IMG/VR virus record: IMGVR_UViG_3300024520_002545
Location: 1-23,623 of that record
DNA: 23,623 bases
Reading direction: 5' to 3' (one strand)
DNA from: a virus
Each line of letters begins with the position of its first letter. The first letter of the stretch is position 1. This document shows, piece after piece, positions 1 to 7,692 of this stretch. A program made the translations under genes and the position numbers. The notes under the pieces were generated by a model. That model was not told the origin of the DNA. It saw only the letters and a list, made by a program, of their open reading frames with translations, and made no database searches.

Positions 1-2018
1 TCGTTTTGCGAGTAATCAGATGGTGCGCGTTTTAAAGCTAAATACTTACCAATACCACCCGTTACACCATCATTAGCTACATCTGCTGGTACAAATCCTA
101 CAACTGTAGCAAGTACGGACGGTTCAATCCAATCTATGGCAATCGTTGGTAAACTAACCACGGCACTAGATACGGGCGTAAATGCGTAAAGTTCGCCATT
201 TGAAGCTGATAGTTTTGCGAACAAATTAGAACCGAAGGAAGTACCAGACCCTTTTAATCGTTGGAATGTTCCTTGAACCGCTAACTGTTGTGCGGCTGCC
301 ATAGTAGTACCACTAGCAGTGTTGTGTGCGGCTATGTATGCGTTTGCATCTGCATCTGCATTTATTGTTAAATCAAACGAGTTTACAGCACAAGCAGAAA
401 TAGTACCATCTTCTGCTTCTGCAAATATTATTAAGTCGTTAAATGATGTAATTGTATATGCTAAAGTTGCCCCTGCTTGCAGCGTGTAACTACCTACAAT
501 AGAACTCTCGAATATCAAGAACCTGTATTCGGTTGGGCTTGCAATTGAAGTCGTAAGATTAATGTAAACAGTATCACCAAAATCTGCCGATGTTATAGGA
601 TTAGTTAGCCCAATATCAGAGTAAACACCAATTGTTAAAGTGCCGCCACCTGCATCGGGTGGTATAATCCACGCGCTACCGTTCCAACTTCCAACAGGCG
701 AACCGTCCTGAGTTACGTCAAAGTCACCCGTTGCACCACTCGCAACATTTCCAATAGTTGAGCCGTTTAATTGTACTGTTGCGTCAAGTGAAGGTGTACA
801 AACCACATTCTGAACGCTTGGAACACTTGAAGTTGTGCCGTCCGAATCGGTAACGGTAATGTTTGGAAGAACTAAACTACCTTCAGCTACCACCGCAGCC
901 GAATAACTAGCATCGCTATTCTCAACCGTAGAATCGTCTACCCTCCAATATTGCCCCTGCTTACTACCTACTAATGTTGCTCCCGTTTCTTGTCTTACTT
1001 CAATATTTTCGGTATCTCCCGATGGAATATTTTCCATAAAAACACCGTTAATATTAACGGTTGCATCTGCACAAACCGCGCTAGTAACTTCCCAAGAATC
1101 ACCATCCCAAGAGCCTGATGGTGAGCCGTCAAGATTTACAACCAAATCAACAGAACCTTCAGCGACAACCGAACCAGTTGCTCCAAGACTTGCGCTGTTT
1201 ATAGTAACCGTAGCATCTCCAATAACCGAAGGATTTGCTTCAGTTCCAACAGGGTTAGCCGCGCTATCAGTTATCACTTGGTTATTAGTGTCTCCGCTTG
1301 GAGTAGTTCCAATGGTTACACCGTTGATTTGTTCCGTTACGGGGTCGCAAACCCCAGACAAAGCATCTTCTAAACAGGTAACTTGTGCAGCCGTTAATCT
1401 ATCTATTACAGCCGCATCACAGAAATCAAACGTATGTAAAATATCACTATCAACATCATCACATTCAGTTGGTAGACATTCCGTGTCTGAATCAATTACT
1501 ATGTCAATATCAATAGAACCAAAAACAAACTTGAAATCAGGTTCTTGTGTTTCTGTTCCGCTTGTTTCAGCATCCCAAACGCTTAACGGGTCACCGTCCG
1601 AACTTGGAGCGGTTATGGTGACTTTCGCAGCACCTAAAGCGGTTGTCAATGCACCATTATCAATATTGAATTGCTTTACTATGGTTTGGCGAATACGGTC
1701 AAAAGAATAAGCGTCATCGGTTGTTAGCTTGTCTCTACGTACACTAAACACTAATTTCATAGGTACGGTAGTCTGTACTCTTTTAAGTGCCTTATTCGGG
1801 TTGGCTTCGCGTGTTACCGTGATAGGGTCGCGTAGTCTCCAATAACTAACACCATCGCTTGAATCAAAATCAATGTTTTGAAACTCACCGTTTGCAATGT
1901 ATTCCTTTGGAGCAATTACATCACCTTTTGTTTTTAACTCGCATAAACAACGGGTTAAATCGAAGTAGTTTAATAACTCCAACTTTAGATTAAGAAAGTT
2001 TACTATTGCTTTAAGCAT
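1..2018 (-). CDS. Large virion protein (tail fibre/adhesin-like), 3' truncated by window edge
   Basis: An open frame starts at ATG 2018 and stays open to position 1, giving at least 672 residues; the C-terminus is outside the window. The start overlaps the last 8 nt of the minor head gene. After about 130 residues of varied sequence come several beta-rich repeats (roughly residues 225-440). Each has a DATVxxN strand, a G-x-x-x-SG-D/A-T turn and a closing GS-x-x-G-x-W pattern, for example DATVNINGVFMENIPSGDT. Such repeats are common in surface-exposed virion proteins of Bacteroidota phages. The segment around residues 535-670 is alanine/serine-rich and has no recognised catalytic motif. The position after head genes and the repeats suggest a virion adhesin or fibre. 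This is inferred from composition and context, not from a family match. Confidence 0.7.
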   Translation of the reverse strand, partial: MLKAIVNFLNLKLELLNYFDLTRCLCELKTKGDVIAPKEYIANGEFQNIDFDSSDGVSYWRLRDPITVTREANPNKALKRVQTTVPMKLVFSVRRDKLTTDDAYSFDRIRQTIVKQFNIDNGALTTALGAAKVTITAPSSDGDPLSVWDAETSGTETQEPDFKFVFGSIDIDIVIDSDTECLPTECDDVDSDILHTFDFCDAAVIDRLTAAQVTCLEDALSGVCDPVTEQINGVTIGTTPSGDTNNQVITDSAANPVGTEANPSVIGDATVTINSASLGATGSVVAEGSVDLVVNLDGSPSGSWDGDSWEVTSAVCADATVNINGVFMENIPSGDTENIEVRQETGATLVGSKQGQYWRVDDSTVENSDASYSAAVVAEGSLVLPNITVTDSDGTTSSVPSVQNVVCTPSLDATVQLNGSTIGNVASGATGDFDVTQDGSPVGSWNGSAWIIPPDAGGGTLTIGVYSDIGLTNPITSADFGDTVYINLTTSIASPTEYRFLIFESSIVGSYTLQAGATLAYTITSFNDLIIFAEAEDGTISACAVNSFDLTINADADANAYIAAHNTASGTTMAAAQQLAVQGTFQRLKGSGTSFGSNLFAKLSASNGELYAFTPVSSAVVSLPTIAIDWIEPSVLATVVGFVPADVANDGVTGGIGKYLALKRAPSDYSQN

Positions 2019-2874
2019 TGCGTTCTATTACTTTTTGAGGTACAACGGCTTCACTAACAGGCAGAATAGAATGTTGACAATTGTAACCCCCTGCGGTTTG
2101 GAATATGGTCTTAGAGTTCGTTCCTTCCATCTTACCAGCCCAATCACCTAAATCACCCCAAGACTGCACTTCTTCTTTTTTAAAGAACTTTCCATTACGT
2201 GCCTTGCAGAAAGGTCTAGTTGACTTTAATAAACCACCCGTGTATAGATAGTATTTCATACCCAACTGTTCAGCTACTTCGTTTGTGATTGCTCTGTCAG
2301 ACAACGCGAAAGTGTCGCTAACTATTTGCCGTGTTGCTCGCTCTAAACGTCCGACCTTTTCGGGGTCACCTTCAATCAAATCTCTAAACGTATCAAGCAA
2401 ATCAGCACGTGAACCACCCGATAAAACCGAATTACTCAACGATTGTCTCATTGGATTAGTCAAGTATTGGTCGGTTGAATTAAGCAAACTTAAAATAGAC
2501 TCATTCTTCTTTGCTCGAAGTATGTTATTCGATATTGCAGGCACTTCAAAACGTGGGTCTATTGCTTCAAAGTACTTGTAATTAATAGCGGCTTGATTGT
2601 CAAACTCTTGCATCAATTCACCAACAGCCGTTTCGTATTCAGCACCCGTTAGAACTTCTTTAATCTGTTCTGTTATCGCTTCAATCTTTAAGATATTAGC
2701 ATCGTTAACGACTATAAAACCATTCTTGTAATCCAGTTCATCAAGTAAACGAATCACATCATTGAACTTGGCGCGTTGAATCCTAACCATACGACTTGAA
2801 AAGGCATCGGGTATAGTTTCCAATCTATCAACCTTTAAGTCAATGATTCGCTTTATTTCGTCTGTGAACGCCAT
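2011..2874 (-). CDS. Minor head protein, phage Mu gpF-like
   Basis: This 287-residue protein probably sits in the procapsid next to the portal. The first 200 residues are mostly helical. The C-terminal third has the Mu F-like pattern: RPFCKARNGKFF, then KKEEVQSW, a glycine-rich stretch and GGYNCQHSILPVSE. The Cys and CxH positions match the conserved Cys-x-His end of that family. Its ATG overlaps the portal TAA (TAATG), so the two are probably translationally coupled. Portal followed by an F-like protein is a standard head-gene pairing, which supports both calls. No protease or toxin extension is visible. Confidence 0.8.
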   Translation of the reverse strand: MAFTDEIKRIIDLKVDRLETIPDAFSSRMVRIQRAKFNDVIRLLDELDYKNGFIVVNDANILKIEAITEQIKEVLTGAEYETAVGELMQEFDNQAAINYKYFEAIDPRFEVPAISNNILRAKKNESILSLLNSTDQYLTNPMRQSLSNSVLSGGSRADLLDTFRDLIEGDPEKVGRLERATRQIVSDTFALSDRAITNEVAEQLGMKYYLYTGGLLKSTRPFCKARNGKFFKKEEVQSWGDLGDWAGKMEGTNSKTIFQTAGGYNCQHSILPVSEAVVPQKVIERNA

Positions 2875-4715
2875 TAGCTACCTAGTACCCTATTTGCGAA
2901 CCCCTCAGCCCTTGTTACTGCTAAATCCTTTGGTGTTACTTCAATCGCTTTAGCTTTCAATAACTCAACTTGTTCGTCAATCTCCAAGTATAGGAATGAA
3001 GGGTTTTCGCCTATCAAGTCATTGACTAGCTTAAATCCTGAATCGTGCAATACTATTTCCCACGCTTCAACTGTGTTTAAAGTCTTGCGTTGGATAATCT
3101 CTTCATTACTCAAAGTAAGAATCCTGTCAGCCGCTTCTATTATCTCTGAAACGGTGTTTGTAGATTGCTCTGAATAGAATCTATTGCGTAGGTATTGATG
3201 AACCAAAGAACTAATTACGTGAGTAGGTAGTTTAGCTTCTCTCGCAACCTTAATGTCTTCCAAAATATCAGCATCAGTTCTAAAATCGAATGATTTAGGA
3301 TAAACCAATTTAGCACCCTCAAAGTCTTTACCATATCGAACCTTACCAATCACATCTAATTGAAATTGGAATATGTCAAATGTTTGGTCTGAATCTGGAA
3401 GGACAAAAGCATACATCGCTTTCATATCAATACTCATTCCCGTTGCAGTCATATTTTCAGACCCTTTTACATTAGAGTTTGAAGTGTGAATATGCAACAT
3501 TGACTTTGCTTGGTCAAAGTATTCTTTAGCCGTTTCCTTTGTAAATGATAGCGTTTCGGTATTTGGCGCAACGTAACCCATAGGCACGTTAAACGAAGTA
3601 TCTCCTTTGTCTAGTCCTTCAGCACCCTTCAGTAAGTAAGTTCCCATTGAAGAGAATCTAGGCATCTGACCAGCACCGTGACATTGTGGGCATTCACTTT
3701 TACCGTTATCTCCTATAATATAACCGTCAAAACATTGGACACCGTTATTGTCCGTGAAGTCGCAATCATCACCAACCGCCCAACGCATCGGAAAACAAAC
3801 GTTAGCAATTTGAGCGTTCAGGTAATTAGAATAAAGTAAAGACCAATCTAAAAGGTCAACAGAATAGTAAAAACGTGAAGTGTAGTAAATATCACCGTCC
3901 TTTTTAATCTTTGGAACGCCTTTAAGTTTCACACAAGGAAACATCTCCAATTCATGTGCGAAAATTAGCGTGTAAGTGAAAGCGTTATCAATGAACTTTC
4001 CTACTTGCTCAACCTTCCAAATGTTTGTATCATCGTAAAAGTAGAACACGCGCCCAATCTCATAATTCTTTTGACCGTATGCCACTAAAGTCTTTTCATG
4101 GCTTTCAAATAACCCGTAAGTATTCCATTTCCAAGCAACGACCTGTTCACAGCCGTAGTACATTGGTTGTGGTTCAAACTTTTGCGTATCGTCAACAACC
4201 ATCTGACCGTCAACTTCAACAAATGAAACATCTTTAAGTTTGAAAGTAGACACACCGTTTGCATCTGTTCCGCGAAGTGTTGGAACAATCTCTTTAACGT
4301 ATCGCTCAACTGAATTAAATACGTCAATCTCTTTGTTAACGTACTTTCTGTAATCATCAGCATCGTTGCCGCCTTGTGGGTAGATAATCTCCCAGTTGTG
4401 GTCATTCAATCCACGTGAAACAACACTAAGATAGTCAACAAAGGCAGGGTGCGTAGTGTTCTTGTAATTGTTCTCAATGTACTCGTTCTCCTTGTCGTTC
4501 TGATTAGGAGCGCGATGCTTGAATAACATTTCAGGGTACTTGTCAACCTCCGCGTGTGTTTCGATTCGATTCTTTTGTTTAACCGCTTCAACATACCCGT
4601 CGTAATAGTCTGGAATACCTTTCCAAATAGCAGTTCCGCCCTCGAAAACGTACAAGTCTTTAGATGCTTCAATAGCACTATTTACAATTGCTTCTATTTT
4701 TGATTGCTCAATCAT
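2874..4715 (-). CDS. Portal protein
   Basis: This 613-residue protein is called as the portal, the dodecameric ring at one capsid vertex through which DNA is packaged and to which the tail attaches. Support comes from its length, the position just before an F-like minor head gene, and the overall layout: an N-terminal helical and beta section, a long central region with FYYSVDLLDWSLLYSNYLNAQ, and a helical C-terminal part with many charged residues. A four-cysteine cluster (about C318, C328, C342, C345) ends in CPQCHGAG, like half of a DnaJ zinc finger. ATG 4715 overlaps the stop of a 15-codon ORF (ATGA). No portal motif is diagnostic by eye, so the call leans on size and context. Confidence 0.75.
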   Translation of the reverse strand: MIEQSKIEAIVNSAIEASKDLYVFEGGTAIWKGIPDYYDGYVEAVKQKNRIETHAEVDKYPEMLFKHRAPNQNDKENEYIENNYKNTTHPAFVDYLSVVSRGLNDHNWEIIYPQGGNDADDYRKYVNKEIDVFNSVERYVKEIVPTLRGTDANGVSTFKLKDVSFVEVDGQMVVDDTQKFEPQPMYYGCEQVVAWKWNTYGLFESHEKTLVAYGQKNYEIGRVFYFYDDTNIWKVEQVGKFIDNAFTYTLIFAHELEMFPCVKLKGVPKIKKDGDIYYTSRFYYSVDLLDWSLLYSNYLNAQIANVCFPMRWAVGDDCDFTDNNGVQCFDGYIIGDNGKSECPQCHGAGQMPRFSSMGTYLLKGAEGLDKGDTSFNVPMGYVAPNTETLSFTKETAKEYFDQAKSMLHIHTSNSNVKGSENMTATGMSIDMKAMYAFVLPDSDQTFDIFQFQLDVIGKVRYGKDFEGAKLVYPKSFDFRTDADILEDIKVAREAKLPTHVISSLVHQYLRNRFYSEQSTNTVSEIIEAADRILTLSNEEIIQRKTLNTVEAWEIVLHDSGFKLVNDLIGENPSFLYLEIDEQVELLKAKAIEVTPKDLAVTRAEGFANRVLGS

Positions 4716-4759
4716 CTCTTAGTTCTAGGTCTTCTTGGTTTACCGCAATTACATCCCAT
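4712..4759 (-). CDS. Micro-ORF, 15 residues, CxC and strongly basic
   Basis: ATG 4759 opens a 15-codon ORF reading MGCNCGKPRRPRTKR and ending in TGA. It fills the whole gap between the neck-like gene and the portal. Its ATG overlaps the upstream TAA (TAATG) and its TGA overlaps the portal ATG (ATGA). This exact two-sided coupling argues for real translation, either as a coupling device or as a tiny metal- or nucleic-acid-binding peptide (CxC plus seven Arg/Lys). No function is known to me. Confidence 0.5.
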   Translation of the reverse strand: MGCNCGKPRRPRTKR

Positions 4760-5337
4760 TATTTCTTACCTTCTAGTATCTGATTAGCTTCAAAATTGTA
4801 AGCCTTTTGAAATGCTTTCTTCTCTCCAGCCGTAAAGTTAAACACCTTACCGTATTTCTTTTCAAACCCTTCTAACTTGTCAACGTTCTCTTGTCGGCTT
4901 AACTTTTCTTGGTACGTGTTCACGTTGGCTTTAAACGGTTTAGCTTCGGGGCTTTTATCGCTTGTCTTGTTCAATGGTGCGTTAGCGTAGTCACTTTGAA
5001 AATTGTTAGTCATTCTCAAATCAACACCTGAAGCATTAAAACCCTGTTGCACTTTCAAATCCCTGTAAGACTTGTAGTAACTCGTTTTAGTTGGCTTACC
5101 TGTTTTGCCCTTGTTCGTTCCTTTCTTACGTAGTTGGTCATTACTTGCGTAAATCTCCGTAGATGTGTTGTAAGTACCGATACTAGAGCCGTTTTGGTTT
5201 AGACCTTCATGGAATATTCTAAGCACCCTCAACGTGTGAATAGTTTGAGCAGCAATTTTAAGGGGTTTATTCTCCTTAATCTGCTTGACCATTCCGTCAA
5301 TCTTAGCCGTAAATTGTTCCGTTGTTAATTCAGCCAT
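4759..5337 (-). CDS. Putative neck / tail-completion protein (HK97 gp10-like size and position)
   Basis: The protein has 192 residues from ATG 5337 (MAELTTEQ). A TTG two codons upstream is open but less likely. It is basic, with a helical N-terminus (residues 1-45), a Gly/Ser/Thr/Asn middle with STEIYAS, a tract rich in Lys and Thr, then a helical C-terminus. HK97 gp10-like proteins, which join head and tail, often have this length and place near connector genes. I see no diagnostic motif, so the function is inferred from context. The gene overlaps the small ORF upstream by 13 nt and is coupled to the micro-ORF downstream. Confidence 0.5.
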   Translation of the reverse strand: MAELTTEQFTAKIDGMVKQIKENKPLKIAAQTIHTLRVLRIFHEGLNQNGSSIGTYNTSTEIYASNDQLRKKGTNKGKTGKPTKTSYYKSYRDLKVQQGFNASGVDLRMTNNFQSDYANAPLNKTSDKSPEAKPFKANVNTYQEKLSRQENVDKLEGFEKKYGKVFNFTAGEKKAFQKAYNFEANQILEGKK

Positions 5338-5408
5338 ATCCAAAAGGTTACAAGACCATCAACGGTTTCTTTAGTTAGATATTCAATATTTCCACCCTTC
5401 ACTATCAT
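5325..5408 (-). CDS. Small ORF, 27 residues, unknown
   Basis: ATG 5408 overlaps the TGA of the upstream 330-residue gene (ATGA). The ORF reads MIVKGGNIEYLTKETVDGLV and ends in a short aromatic stretch, TFWIWLN. It overlaps the start of the next gene by 13 nt, so it fills an otherwise unexplained 67-nt gap and could keep ribosomes moving between the two large genes. The peptide looks plausible, but nothing identifies a function. Confidence 0.4.
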   Translation of the reverse strand: MIVKGGNIEYLTKETVDGLVTFWIWLN

Positions 5409-6397
5409 GGTAATGAAGTTACGTATTTCCTTTGACGATTGCACACGAAACAAACACCATCTGAAGGGGTTATCATTCCTTCTAATGTAATCTTCATTTG
5501 GCTTTCATAGTCCTCGTGATACTTCATCATTCGTGCTTCAATAGCATCCTTATTGATAGCGGTTTTAGTGTTGAACCTATCAGAATTGAATAATGCAAAT
5601 TCCATAATCAATTCAGCAACTCTATTTAATAGTGGCAACTCTAATACGCCTCTATTAGCGCATATCCAGCTTTCATTATCGCAATGCAACGTAAATACTA
5701 TTGATAGACCTGCGGTGTCTGTATGACCGTCTATATTAGCTAATATAGGTGTTGCGCCCGTTGCGTATTTAATCTCACGACCCTTGACAATGTTCGATAT
5801 ATTGTAAAGTCCTTTCTTGCAGTTGTAACACCCCTCACCAATCAAATTAGTTTTGTAGTTGGGGATTGAAGTACAATCGTAAACAAAAGCAATCCTACGT
5901 TTGCGCTTTTCGGCGTTGTAAGTTCTATTTACGTATGTAGTTGAAATCTCACCAGCCGTTGAAGTAATGGCAATGGTGTCTAATGTTTCGCCTGTCATGG
6001 TATCAATAACAAGCAATGAAACAGCACCCGTATAGTTTAGGTATGTTTGAATTTCAGAAACGTACAAAGAGTAGTAAGATTCTCTGTTGCATATCTCTAG
6101 TTCAATACCTCTAAATTCAGCACTTGCCGCCTTTTCTGTTTGATTTTCATCAAAGAATCCAGCCCGTTTTGAATCTATAATAGTCTTTGGTTTGTAGTTT
6201 GCCCTGAAGTGTGAACCTATCTCTTTGGTCACATTCTTAATAGCAAAAGCAATCTTTTCGTCAATGAGTTCTGAAGCGTTTTCGTAATCTTCAGTTACAT
6301 ACTTTTCAACTTCCGAATACGGCACAAGATTATCTAGTAATATACCATCACTAGTAGTGCATCCTTTGTAACCAACTATACCATCAAAACAAGCCAT
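5405..6397 (-). CDS. Structural/connector protein, unknown family
   Basis: A 330-residue protein directly after the major capsid gene. It contains about ten cysteines, several in tight groups (EGCYNCKKG near residue 190, VCFVCNRQ near the C-terminus), so disulphides or metal binding are possible. The middle has beta-rich stretches such as YTGAVSLLVIDTMTGETLDT. Genes here often encode head-tail connector proteins, which is the most likely role. It starts 18 nt beyond the capsid terminator, so it may be expressed by read-through. I do not recognise the family. Confidence 0.6.
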   Translation of the reverse strand: MACFDGIVGYKGCTTSDGILLDNLVPYSEVEKYVTEDYENASELIDEKIAFAIKNVTKEIGSHFRANYKPKTIIDSKRAGFFDENQTEKAASAEFRGIELEICNRESYYSLYVSEIQTYLNYTGAVSLLVIDTMTGETLDTIAITSTAGEISTTYVNRTYNAEKRKRRIAFVYDCTSIPNYKTNLIGEGCYNCKKGLYNISNIVKGREIKYATGATPILANIDGHTDTAGLSIVFTLHCDNESWICANRGVLELPLLNRVAELIMEFALFNSDRFNTKTAINKDAIEARMMKYHEDYESQMKITLEGMITPSDGVCFVCNRQRKYVTSLP

Positions 6398-6415
6398 TGA
6401 AAAAGTTTAAAAAAA

Positions 6416-6444
6416 GGGGTGTAAGCCTAACAGACCTACACCCC
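6416..6444 (-). terminator. Intrinsic terminator after the major capsid gene
   Basis: Read on the minus strand, an 8-bp perfect stem GGGGTGTA/TACACCCC encloses a 13-nt loop and is followed by a run of seven T. It lies 15 nt after the capsid stop codon. It should end most capsid transcripts while letting some read through to the next gene. Confidence 0.85.
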
Positions 6445-6459
6445 AAATTAAGGAATCAA

Positions 6460-7518
6460 TTAAACGTTTGTAACCTTGATTCTTGCAAGACCTTTAACGC
6501 CTTCCAAATGGTCACCCGTTTGATACATATCAGCAGGCAATGAAACTACTTTAGTAGTCGCAGTAAGAGTTACGTCAATAACTCCACAATCATGCTTTAC
6601 TACTAAGTCGTAACGTAGACCAGTTGCTGGAGACTGAATAGTACCGTAAGATTGGTTGCTATCTTGTGCAGCAAACAAACCTGTCCAACGGTTGTAATCA
6701 ATTATCTGAAGCGCACCGTTAGATACAGCCATTGCGTATTCATTTCCGCCAAGCGCAGAAGCAACGTTTCTATCTCTAACCGAAGCCATACCGAAACGAG
6801 CCTGAATATCAGCAATATCAAGACCGTAGTTAGCACAACATCCGCTTTCAATCAATTTCAAGTAGTTGTCTAATTGGAAACCTCCAAATAGTGCAGCTTG
6901 ACCGAAGTTAGACGCTTCCAAAGCAGACTGTACAGATTGCATAGTAGCTGGAAATGGTGCAAATGCGCTAGATGGTTGAAGTGTCTGAACAACCAAGTTA
7001 TCCGAACCATCAACGCTAACGAAAGGAACACCAGATACATCACTTGACCATCCACCCAAAAGAGCAGCCGCCTGTGTTGCGTTCTTAGCGTTTACAGCCG
7101 TGTCCATTGCAGCAACTAGCTTCATAATTTGCTCCTGAAACCACATCTCGTTATCCTCACAAGAACTCTTTAGCTTCTCAACATCAAATTGTTGGTCAAG
7201 GAAAAGGTTTTTAGTAGTATCAATAGAGTAGTCTTCCGAAGTGTTACCTCTTTCGGTTGTTGCTGAACAATAAGCAGTAACATCACTTTGAACCTCACTA
7301 GGTAGGATTCGCGGTTGATACGTTAAGGTTGCTGTTCTAATTTTAGAACCTCCTGTGCTAACCATCGCGGAAATACCGTTACGGTTGATTGGAGACATTA
7401 AGTACTCAGTAAAAGGAATTGGTTCACGGTAAAAAGAAGCCGCATCAATTGTAAAAATTCTGTCTAGGTTTTCCTGCAAGTTTGGGCAAGACACTAGAAC
7501 ACTAGGTGTATATGACAT
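6460..7518 (-). CDS. Major capsid protein
   Basis: This 352-residue protein is called as the shell subunit. It follows a scaffold-like gene, has the usual length for a major capsid protein, and is rich in Ala, Gly, Ser and Asp with few Lys, as expected for an abundant shell protein. The N-terminal MSYTPSVLVSCPNLQENLDR and the PINRNGISAMVSTGG stretch fit an HK97-type N-arm region, but this is a judgement rather than a motif match. The gene sits alone in a transcription unit with its own promoter, structured leader (7541-7574) and terminator (6416-6444), as expected for the most abundant protein of the particle. Confidence 0.8.
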   Translation of the reverse strand: MSYTPSVLVSCPNLQENLDRIFTIDAASFYREPIPFTEYLMSPINRNGISAMVSTGGSKIRTATLTYQPRILPSEVQSDVTAYCSATTERGNTSEDYSIDTTKNLFLDQQFDVEKLKSSCEDNEMWFQEQIMKLVAAMDTAVNAKNATQAAALLGGWSSDVSGVPFVSVDGSDNLVVQTLQPSSAFAPFPATMQSVQSALEASNFGQAALFGGFQLDNYLKLIESGCCANYGLDIADIQARFGMASVRDRNVASALGGNEYAMAVSNGALQIIDYNRWTGLFAAQDSNQSYGTIQSPATGLRYDLVVKHDCGVIDVTLTATTKVVSLPADMYQTGDHLEGVKGLARIKVTNV

Positions 7519-7540
7519 TATATAAAAGTTTGAATCTCTT

Positions 7541-7574
7541 TACTTACATATAATGGCTGTAAGTATTAAGCCAC
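7541..7574 (-). ncRNA. H-type pseudoknot in the capsid mRNA leader
   Basis: The minus-strand RNA reads GUGGCU-UAA-UACUUAC-AGCCAU-UAUAU-GUAAGUA. Stem 1 is UGGCU/AGCCA plus an outer G·U pair. Stem 2 is UACUUAC/GUAAGUA (7 bp). Loop 1 is 3 nt, there are no bases between the stems, and the last loop is 5 nt. This is standard H-type geometry. It ends 24 nt before the capsid ATG, and the same fold occurs in the tail-tube leader. Control of translation or mRNA stability is inferred; I do not recognise a known riboswitch. Confidence 0.75.
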
Positions 7575-7580
7575 GAACTC

Positions 7581-7613
7581 CTATTTTTTATCGGCAAAGG
7601 ATAGCCGCGTCAT
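7581..7613 (-). CDS. Possible 10-residue leader peptide before the capsid pseudoknot
   Basis: ATG 7613 lies 10 nt after the -7 box and encodes MTRLSFADKK before TAG. The stop ends 6 nt before the pseudoknot. A ribosome ending there would cover the first strand of stem 1. The tail-tube leader has no such ORF, so chance is possible. Confidence 0.25.
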   Translation of the reverse strand: MTRLSFADKK

Positions 7614-7623
7614 AATCGCGTTA

Positions 7624-7631
7624 CAAAGATA
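7624..7631 (-). promoter_or_regulatory. Bacteroidota-type promoter for the capsid gene (-7 box TATCTTTG)
   Basis: TATCTTTG matches TAnnTTTG exactly. A possible -33 TTG lies 22 nt upstream, inside the terminator hairpin. Transcription would start close to 7615-7620 and give a leader of about 100 nt. Confidence 0.75.
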
Positions 7632-7634
7632 CAA

Positions 7635-7664
7635 AAAAGCCGTTACATAATTGCAACGGCTTTT
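7635..7664 (-). terminator. Terminator hairpin after the scaffold gene, joined to the capsid promoter
   Basis: A 10-bp perfect stem, AAAAGCCGTT/AACGGCTTTT, with a 10-nt loop is followed on the minus strand by a T run that leads directly into TATCTTTG. It could work in both directions. It ends the scaffold-side transcript and at the same time forms the spacer and -33 region of the capsid promoter. Confidence 0.85.
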
Positions 7665-7692
7665 AAGTCTAATTAACCTTGTCGGGTATATT

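Noticed and set aside
1288-1710. A 140-codon open frame on the + strand
   Set aside because: It lies wholly opposite the large left-end virion gene, is Ser/Thr/Val-rich in the manner of a reverse reading of that gene, and has no promoter box.
4085-4678. Two minus-strand frames of 90 and 106 codons inside the portal
   Set aside because: They are shifted readings of the portal gene, rich in Thr, Leu and Arg, with no coupling or separate start signal.
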